From Acidobacteria bacterium UBA7540 (GTDB taxonomy: Bacteria > Acidobacteriota > Terriglobia > UBA7540), in the NCBI GenBank assembly GCA_002478145.1, contig DLMI01000131.1, forward strand, positions 1 to 28,742: a stretch of 28,742 nucleotides of DNA. The letters run 5' to 3'. The first letter of the stretch is position 1. Every line of letters starts with the position of its first letter. Below the pieces are notes generated by a model. The model made no database searches. It saw nothing but the letters and a program-made list of their open reading frames with translations, and had not been told where the DNA came from. Shown in pieces: positions 1 through 7,200 of this stretch. A program made the position numbers and the translations under genes.

Positions 1-47
1 ATCCCGGCGCACGAATTTCCATTGTCCACCTCCGGCCCGACCGATAA

Positions 48-341
48 CATACACCGGACTGCCACTGCGTGCAATTGTCCCTGTCAGGTTTGCAGTGCAA
101 GGTGCTTCCGCAGGCCGGACGGGCGGCGATTCGCGATGCGGTTGGGAATTGGAGCACGGTTTCGTACTGGCTCGATCTGGGCAACAATGCAGATAGCGGG
201 CAGTTCATCCTGGGTGAATCTCTCAATGTGCGGAATCGCAAGGCAAAACTCCGCCTGAGGTCTGCGGCGGAGCTCTTTCCTGAGATCGTGGATCCGAATC
301 TCGACAACGACGAAGAATCGAGCTGTAGCTCCGCTGAGGCA
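48..341 (+). pseudogene. 5' part of an interrupted ThiF-like gene (PRTRC-type)
   Basis: In the frame containing position 69 the translation contains YWLDLGNNADSGQFILGE, then ELFPEIVDPN and a SSCSSAEA stretch. From memory this order matches the C-terminal half of the ThiF-family protein of PRTRC plasmid-type systems (WLDLGN, GQ-hydrophobic-LG, acidic linker, SCSxAEA). Homology stops at the AEA codons ending near 341, and the rest of the frame to 428 looks unrelated. The missing continuation (ERQEPF...HALALLARLF) reappears at 3740-3990. The frame is closed upstream by a stop at 45-47, and the residues before about position 110 do not read like ThiF, so the N-terminal part is frameshifted, or lost, or lies outside the window. 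Adenylating activity is not expected. Family recognition is by memory of motifs, not by search. Confidence 0.62.
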
Positions 342-423
342 GGACTCCTCTGGCTGGCCATCGGTTTTTTGCTGCTAGCGTTCTTCCGCAGCCTGGTACA
401 GCCGGCCACTACGCTTGTTGGAC

Positions 424-429
424 TATAAT
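424..429 (+). promoter_or_regulatory. candidate -10 box for the S53 peptidase gene
   Basis: A perfect TATAAT lies 48 bp upstream of the chosen ATG at 478, inside the foreign-looking segment that follows the ThiF break. No good TTGACA-like -35 is visible at 16-18 bp, so this is a weak call. The ribosome binding site AAGGGAAGG at 465-473 is more convincing. Confidence 0.3.
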
Positions 430-477
430 AGCGTCGCAGGTTTGTGGAGCACAGACTCTCGCTTAAGGGAAGGTTCT

Positions 478-3400
478 ATGCGACGCAAAGCAATCCTATT
501 GGTGAAGTGGCTCGCAGTCTTGGGGCTGGTTTTCTCTCTAACCCCGTTTTCGTTCGCCCAATCGGCGGGGAAGGATCGCATCGTGCGGGCGATTGGCGAC
601 TCGTCGCGGGTCACGCTCCAGGGCAATGTCCGCCCCATGTTCCGGCCTGAAAACGACATGGGACCGGTCGAGGGCTCCCTCAAGCTCGAAAACATCTCCC
701 TCATGTTCAAGCTCACGGAGAGCCAGCAGGCCGGCTTGACGGCGCTCCTGGACGAACTACAGAATCCCTCTTCGCCGAACTTTCACAAGTGGCTGACCCC
801 AGAGCAGTTCGCCGACCGTTTCGGATTGAGCCCAAGCGATGAGGAAAAGGTCGTCACTTGGTTGCAGGCGCAGGGTTTCACCGTGACCCAGACGGCTCAC
901 AGCCGCAATTGGGTCTCTTTCTCGGGTACCGCAGCGCAGTTGCAAGCAGCTTTTCAAACGCAGATTCACCACTTCTCGCTCAACGGCGAGACGTACTATG
1001 CTAATGCGACGGAGCCTTCCGTGCCCAGCGCCCTCGCGGACGTGGTCTTGGGCATTCAGGCGCTGGACAATTACCCTCTCAAACCGGGCAGCGTCGTCCG
1101 CAGGGTGAAGTCGAGTCTCAAACCGGACTTCACCTCCTCCATCAGTGGGAATACCTACGTCGCCCCGGGCGACTTTGCCACCATCTACGACGTCAATGCT
1201 CTTTACAGCAGCGGAATCGATGGCACGGGGCAGTCGATCGCGGTGATGGGGCAGACGGACCTCTATAACAACGGGAGCGATATCACCGCTTTCCGCAGTG
1301 CCTCGGGGCTGCCGGCGAACCCCCCAACGGTTTTCCTGGTCCCTGGTTCGTCCGACCCGGGCGTCGTCTCAGCGGATATCGTCGAAGCCAGCCTGGACGT
1401 CGAATGGTCAGGCGCGGTGGCCAAGAACGCCACAATCATCTATGTCAACGGGGGAGGCAACGGAGTCCTTAAAGCGGTCCAGTACGCCATTGCCAATAAC
1501 ACTGCACCGGTCATCAGCATCAGCTATGGCCTCTGCGAAGCGAAGTGGGGTTCCACGGCACTAAATACCTTTGCGAGTCTTGCCCAGGAGGCGAATACAC
1601 AAGGACAGACCATTGTGGCTGACGCCGGCGACTCTGGCGCAGCCGATTGCGATGCCCCTTCGTCCACCGTGACGGTTGCCACGCAGGGCCTGGCTGTAAA
1701 TGCGCCCGCCAGTTTTCCCAACGTTACAGCAATGGGCGGGACGGAATTCAATGAGGGCTCGGGGACGTACTGGGCAGCGGCTACCAACGGGGTGGATGTT
1801 TCCCCTTCGGCCCTTTCCTATATCCCGGAGGTGGTATGGAACGATACGTCGTCACCGTTAAACACCCAACACGATCTGTGGGCAGGGGGGGGCGGAGCTA
1901 GCGGGTACTTCTCCAAGCCGAGTTGGCAGACAGGAACCGGCGTGCCGAACGACAATGCCCGAGACGTTCCAGACCTTTCCCTTAATTCCTCCTTCTTTCA
2001 CGACGGAAGCTTGATGTGTGTCCAGGGGAGCTGCGTCAGCGGATTCCGCGATAGTAATCAGGACCTGATTGCGGCAGGTGGAACCTCTGTGGCGACGCCC
2101 ACTTTTGCGGGGATCGTTGCCCTCATAAACCAGTACATGAACACTCCAAATGGCCAGGGCAACATTAACCACATGCTCTATTCCATGGCGGCGACTACGC
2201 CCGCGGCGTTCCACGACATCACGACCGGCAATAATATGGTGCCCTGTCAGGCCGGAACCACGGATTGTCCCAACGGCGGCGCGATTGGCTATAGCGCCGA
2301 CATCGGCTACGATCAGGCGAGCGGCATCGGCTCCATTGATGCTTTCAACTTGGTCACCGCGTGGGGTTCGTCGGGTGCAGGAAACTTGCCGGCTCCTACC
2401 TTGACCGCACCTGCCAACGGGGCGACGGGGGTCGCTCTCTCGCCTGCCTTCAGTTGGACGGCGGTGACCGGTAACGCCGGTTACCGAATCATGATCGCAG
2501 CCAGTCCGGCCGATCTGCCGACCAACCCCGCAACAAGCACTTGCAGCGCGTGCACGATTGTTGACACGACCAGCACGAATTCGAATTCCTACACTCCGCC
2601 GAGCGCTCTGGCTGTGGGCACCTACTTTTGGCAGGTGCAAGCCCTTGAGCCCTCTTCCAGCAGCGGGACCGCTGCTTGGTCAAACGCTTTTAGCTTCACT
2701 ACGAACGGCCCGACGCTGGCGGCGCCGACGCTGACCGCGCCCGCCAATGGAGCGACGGGGGTCTCGCTCACGCCCACCTTCAGTTGGACACCGGTCACAG
2801 GGAATGCGGGCTATTTAATATTAATTGCTACTACGCAATCCGTGCTGCCCACAAATCCTGCGGTACAGACCTGCTCAGGCTGCGCAACCGGCACGACAAC
2901 CACGGCGACCTCTTACACTCCGCCGAGCGCACCGGCTGCGGGCAATCTGGCCGCGGGCACCTACTATTGGCAGGTGCAAGCCTTGTCTTCTTCCAGCGGG
3001 GTGTACGGGACTTGGTCAAGTGTCTCCAGCTTCACTACCGTCGTTCCGGATTTTTCGCTCAGTGCTTCCCCCAGCACTTTGACGATGAATCCTGGGAGCA
3101 GCGGCACATCCACGCTCACCTTGACACCGGTCAACAACTTTTCCGGCAGCGTGACCTTATCCTGTAGCGTGGGCAGTACGCTGGCGGGAGTCACCTGCTC
3201 GGTCGGGGCCCTCAACAGCAACAACACGGCCACCGTCACGATTACTGCTTCGTCCTCGGCATCGAACTTTCCTGCGCCGCAGAAGAACCGCCCGTTCAAG
3301 GGATGGCCGGCGCCAGCCTTGGCGGCGGCTTGCCTGCTGCTGATGCTCCTAATCATACTACGCCGGCGTGATTCACAATCTCTGCTGTGGAGACCGTGCG

Positions 3401-3582
3401 TGCGGCAGGTCGCGTTCGTTGCCATGCTCGCGTGCTTGCTGGCGATGATGCTAAGCTGCGGAGGCTCAAGTGGGGGAGGTAGCGGCGGGGGCACCACAAC
3501 CTCCGAATCCGGCACCGTCACCGTGCAAGGCACGGGCCCAACCACCAGCCATAGCGTGGCGATTTCCGTGACCGTCGATTAA
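478..3582 (+). CDS. secreted S53 (sedolisin/kumamolisin) serine-carboxyl peptidase with FN3-like repeats and C-terminal membrane segments
   Basis: This is a 1034-residue exported endopeptidase. The ATG at 478 is chosen because AAGGGAAGG precedes it by 4 nt and it gives a clean signal peptide (MRRK, hydrophobic core, AQ cleavage). Residues about 55-200 are the pro-kumamolisin activation domain. The catalytic domain follows, with E303 and D307 (EASLDVE), D385 (GDSG) and S537 (GGTSVATP), the full sedolisin set, and the calcium-site-like GYDQASGIGSIDA. Two homologous FN3-like repeats (nt 2389-2703 and 2719-3045) and an Ig-like NFSGSVTLSC domain follow. Next come two hydrophobic segments (about 943-960 and 978-993), and the second ends in MMLSCGG, which resembles a lipobox. 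A Gly/Ser/Thr-rich tail closes the protein. Such tails are common in acidobacterial S53 proteins. Sedolisins usually work at acid pH; extracellular protein degradation is inferred. The gene lies between the two halves of a ThiF-like gene. Confidence 0.9.
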   Translation: MRRKAILLVKWLAVLGLVFSLTPFSFAQSAGKDRIVRAIGDSSRVTLQGNVRPMFRPENDMGPVEGSLKLENISLMFKLTESQQAGLTALLDELQNPSSPNFHKWLTPEQFADRFGLSPSDEEKVVTWLQAQGFTVTQTAHSRNWVSFSGTAAQLQAAFQTQIHHFSLNGETYYANATEPSVPSALADVVLGIQALDNYPLKPGSVVRRVKSSLKPDFTSSISGNTYVAPGDFATIYDVNALYSSGIDGTGQSIAVMGQTDLYNNGSDITAFRSASGLPANPPTVFLVPGSSDPGVVSADIVEASLDVEWSGAVAKNATIIYVNGGGNGVLKAVQYAIANNTAPVISISYGLCEAKWGSTALNTFASLAQEANTQGQTIVADAGDSGAADCDAPSSTVTVATQGLAVNAPASFPNVTAMGGTEFNEGSGTYWAAATNGVDVSPSALSYIPEVVWNDTSSPLNTQHDLWAGGGGASGYFSKPSWQTGTGVPNDNARDVPDLSLNSSFFHDGSLMCVQGSCVSGFRDSNQDLIAAGGTSVATPTFAGIVALINQYMNTPNGQGNINHMLYSMAATTPAAFHDITTGNNMVPCQAGTTDCPNGGAIGYSADIGYDQASGIGSIDAFNLVTAWGSSGAGNLPAPTLTAPANGATGVALSPAFSWTAVTGNAGYRIMIAASPADLPTNPATSTCSACTIVDTTSTNSNSYTPPSALAVGTYFWQVQALEPSSSSGTAAWSNAFSFTTNGPTLAAPTLTAPANGATGVSLTPTFSWTPVTGNAGYLILIATTQSVLPTNPAVQTCSGCATGTTTTATSYTPPSAPAAGNLAAGTYYWQVQALSSSSGVYGTWSSVSSFTTVVPDFSLSASPSTLTMNPGSSGTSTLTLTPVNNFSGSVTLSCSVGSTLAGVTCSVGALNSNNTATVTITASSSASNFPAPQKNRPFKGWPAPALAAACLLLMLLIILRRRDSQSLLWRPCVRQVAFVAMLACLLAMMLSCGGSSGGGSGGGTTTSESGTVTVQGTGPTTSHSVAISVTVD
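2389..3045 (+). repeat. tandem duplicated FN3-like module inside the S53 gene
   Basis: Two in-frame copies, about 315 and 327 bp, share APTLTAPANGATGV, TFSW/AFSW, VTGNAGY, LPTNPA, SYTPPSA, GTYYWQVQAL and SFTT. DNA identity is also high over stretches (for example the cgcctgccttcagttggac / cgcccaccttcagttggac segments). This points to an internal duplication. Each copy has two CxxC-spaced cysteines (CSAC, CSGC). Confidence 0.85.
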
Positions 3583-3602
3583 ACTGAATTTCCCACCGCG
3601 AA

Positions 3603-3776
3603 GGGGAAAGGCGGCTCCGCAGGGCGGGATTGGAAGACGAGAATCGGCGGTTGAAGCAGATCGTGGCGGACCTGCCGCTGGACAACCAAGCCTTGAAGAC
3701 GGTGCTGGCAAAAAAGTTGACGCGCCCACGGACCGGCTCGAGGCGGTGGCAAAGGAGAGACAAGAGCCGTTTGTAA
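3603..3776 (+). pseudogene. IS3-family transposase OrfA remnant (C-terminal helix only)
   Basis: In the frame of 3630 the translation reads LEDENRRLKQIVADL, then LDNQALKTVLAKK, and runs to a stop at 3774-3776. This is the leucine-zipper-like end of IS3-group OrfA proteins. The helix-turn-helix half is missing upstream, where the S53 gene ends at 3582, and no OrfB with DDE motifs follows. From about 3737 another frame carries the ThiF-like continuation, so the IS remnant abuts that break. No terminal inverted repeats were recognised. Confidence 0.7.
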
Positions 3777-3991
3777 AGTCGACCCTCGCCCAGCACGCAC
3801 TGGCCTTGCTGGCCCGGCTGTTTCGCTGCGGCGAAATCAGCTATCATGGCGGTTTAATCAACCTGGCGACGCGTGCGACATCCGAGCTCATGATCGACCC
3901 GCAGTGCTGGAAACGCACCCGGCGAGTGAACAAGCACTCCACGCCGCTACCTCAGCGGCTGGAGGATGGTTCCAATTGCGGAGCCACCTGA
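3740..3991 (+). pseudogene. 3' part of the interrupted ThiF-like gene (PRTRC-type)
   Basis: The frame reads EAVAKERQEPFVKSTLAQ, then HALALLARLFRCGEISYHGG and LINLATRATSELMIDP, before a stop at 3989-3991. From memory this is the C-terminal end of PRTRC ThiF proteins (RQEPFxNQTLA, HALALLxRLFRxGE, YHGGFxNL). It continues exactly where the fragment ending at 341 stops. Joining them at the shared GAGGC (336-340 and 3740-3744) restores one reading frame. A GTG at 3746 could start a short orphan peptide, but no ribosome binding site is evident. A non-functional remnant is the best reading. Confidence 0.65.
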
Positions 3992-4210
3992 GGACGAGTT
4001 GATGGCCTGGATCCCCGAGTTTGAAAAGAAGCTCGTGGGAAAGAAAAGCGGGAATCTGGAGTTCAAGGTCAAGGCATTACGCGACCGAGAACTACTGCTT
4101 GCTTCGCCGTGCTCCCTTGACTATCATTGCGGGCAATGGAGGGACGGAAAGTGGTCAATTTCAGAGTCTTGCCACACCTAGGTACTTATCGATCGATTGG
4201 GGAACATAGA
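3992..4210. other. gap between the ThiF remnant and the histidine kinase
   Basis: A 71-codon frame starting with ATG at 3966 (EDELMAWIPEFEKKLVGKKSG...) overlaps the end of the ThiF remnant and runs to 4181. I recognise no family, see no ribosome binding site, and regard it as unlikely to be a real gene. Just before the kinase start, GGGGA at 4199-4203 is a plausible ribosome binding site. Confidence 0.35.
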
Positions 4211-7200
4211 GTGGTCGGCAACTCGCAACCCGTGGGGCATCACTCGTCTGTACATGTAATTCTACTCGTTTTCGTTTTTCTTGTCCTACCTGGGGTTGCA
4301 TTGGCCCAGCAGGAGGGGCGCGGCGCATCGGAGACCCTGCCCGTACTCAAAGAAGCTCGCCAGGTCAGAGAACTCTCTTCAGAAAAGGCCACTCTTGGCT
4401 ACCCCATTCAACTGCACGCGGTGGTCACGTACGCCGAGTTCAGCCACGGACACTTGTTCGTCCAGGATGCAACCGCCGGAATCTACGTTGACCCTACCAA
4501 ACTGGCGGTCCAGTTGCGCGCTGGCCAGTACGTGGAGGTTGAGGGCAGAACGGGGCCAGGGTTTTTCGCCTCTGAAATCGTGAATCCTCGCGTGCGCATC
4601 TTGGGCGAAGCTCCGTTGCCAGTGCCACGAAGGGTCTCTGGAGAGGAGTTGGCGTCGGGAGTACAGGATAGCCAGTTTGTTGAAGTGGAAGGCATCGTCA
4701 TGTCTACCGGCGAGAATGATGGACGCTTACTCCTGCACATTGCCTCCAGAGCGGTTGAATTCCCGGTCTACGTCTTGGTCCAAAAGGCTGCCCCGGAAAA
4801 CTTGGTAGGAGCAGCAGTGCGACTGAGGGGAGTGTCCAGCGGCATCTACAATGCTAAGACCCAGTTCATCGGCGCCGCGCTGATGGTCCCTGGCTTCGAC
4901 AATCTCCTCGTGGAGCGCCCCGCACCGACCGACCTTTTCTCGGTTCCTTTGCGTCCCATTCACATCGTTCTGCGACTCACTTCACAGGGAGCATTCAGCC
5001 AGCGCGTGAGGGTTCAGGGAGTAGTCACTCTTCAGCGCCTGCGGAGATCGATTTTCATCAGTGATGGACAGCAGGGCGTGGAAGTCCAAACGGGCCAGAC
5101 AACGGTGCTCAAGCCCGGGGATCGGGTCGAGGTGGTTGGATTTCCTGCGGTGGGCAACTATAGCCCCGTCTTGAAAGATGCGATCTTCAGAAGAATCGGA
5201 ACAGGCCCGCCACCCCAACCTGTGACCGTGACGGCACAACAGGCGCTCGCAGGCAGCTTTGACTCCGAGCTGATTCGAATCCAAGGACGATTGTTGGACT
5301 TCGGTAGGCAAGCGGGCCTACGAACACTTTCTATCAGCACGGACAACCTGAATTTTAGGGCTGAGCTTGAGGAGGCGATAGCAGGGCAAGCTCTGGCCCA
5401 CCTCCGTGTGGGCAGCCTGGTGCAACTGACCGGGATATGCAACATTGGTGTCGATGAGAACAGGGCCCCCGTAGGCTTCGGACTTCTGCTTCGGGCGCCG
5501 GAAGATGTGGCGGTTGTTCAACAGCCTCCGTGGTGGACCCTTGAGCGCGCGCTCTCCCTGCTGGGTTTCACGGGATTGGTCGTCCTCTCGGCGCTAGTCT
5601 GGGTAGTCATGCTTAGACGGCGCGTGCAGAATCAAACCGAGACGATTCGGGCGACATTGGAGTCCACCGCGGAGGGAATCCTGGTTGTTGATGGACGAGG
5701 GAAAATCACCGCTTTCAATGAGAAATTCGGGGAGCTTTGGCGGATTCCGAAGTCCATTCTCGCGTCGAGGGACGAGGACAAAGTGGTCTCCTACGTGTCC
5801 TCCCAATTGAAGGACCCAGAAAGTTTCCATCTGAGAGTGGCCGAGCTTTACGCCCATCCGAACGGGCAAAGTGATGACGTCATTGAACTCAAGGATGGAA
5901 GAATCCTCGAGGGGCAGTCCCATCCCCAGAGAGTTGGAGGGAAGAACGTTGGGAGGGTCTGGGGATTTCGGGACGTTACCGAGCGCACGCGGGCCGAGGA
6001 AGTGCGCTCGAAGCTGGCTGCCATCGTTGAGTCGTCCGACGATGCCATTATCAGCAGGACGTTGGGAGGGACGATTACCAGTTGGAACAAAGGCGCTGAA
6101 GTGATCTTCGGCTATCGGGCCGACGAGGTCATGGGAAAGCCCGTTTCAATGCTTGCGGCCTCCGACTATGTTGACGAATTGGCGGTGATTCTGCACAGGG
6201 TCAGGCAGGGTGAGAAAATCACCCATTTTGAGACCGTACGAGTGCGAAAGGACGGCTGCCGGATTGATGTCTCCCTCACGATCTCTCCGATCCGGAATGC
6301 CGCGGGAGACGTGGTGGGTGCTGCGACTATTGCCCGTGACATCACGGAGCGCAAGCGGGCGGAAGCGGCGCTGATGGAGGAGAGACATTTGCTCCACACC
6401 CTCATGGACAATGTCCCCGACCTGATCTACTTCAAGGATCGCGAGAGCCGCTTTACCCGAATCAATAAGGCGCATGCAAAAGCGTTTGGGCTAAAGGACC
6501 CTACCCAAGCGGTCGGCAAAAACGACTCCGACTTCTTCACTGGTGAACATGCCCAGCAGGCCTATGCCGACGAGCAGGAAATAATCAGGACGGGCCAGCC
6601 GGTGTTGGGCAAGGAGGAGAAAGAAACCTGGCCGAATGGCCATCTGACGTGGGCCTCGACCACGAAGATGCCCCTGCGTGATGCCAACGGGAACATTATC
6701 GGAACCTTCGGCATCTCCCGCGACGTCACCGAGCGCAAGCGGTATGAAGAGTCTCTTCGCGCCAGCGAGCAGCGCTACCGGCTGCTCTTCGAGAGGAACC
6801 TGGCAGGGGTGTATCGCGTCACGGTGGATGGCCATCTTCTGGACTGCAATGACGCTTGCGCACGCATTTTTGGCTACGCGTCAACGTCCGAGATGTTGGA
6901 GCGCAGGGCTGGAGATTTGTATTTTGACGCCACGGCCCGCAACGAGTTTCTCGGTAGATTGAAGGAGCATGGGACTCTAACCAATTTCGAACAGTGTTTG
7001 CAGAGGAAGGACGGGAGCCCTTTGTGGGTCTTGGAGAATGCTACCCTGGTCATGAATGTGGAGGGGGAGATCGCCCACATCGAAGGGAGCCTGATTGATA
7101 TATCCGATCGCCGGCAGGCGGAAGAAGAATTGCGCCGCGCCAAAGAGACTGCGGAAGCTGCCAGCCGGGCGAAGAGTGATTTCCTGGCAGTGATGAGCCA

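Noticed and set aside
22..258. 78-codon plus-strand frame at the window start
   Set aside because: It is a shifted reading of the ThiF-like fragment; Arg/Cys/Ser-rich with no motif.
1858..2640. 260-codon minus-strand frame
   Set aside because: Antisense to the S53 catalytic and FN3-like region, Arg-rich and without recognisable domains.
3966..4181. 71-codon plus-strand frame after the ThiF remnant
   Set aside because: No family recognised and no ribosome binding site; it overlaps the remnant and ends just before the kinase start. Kept only as a note in the gap entry.
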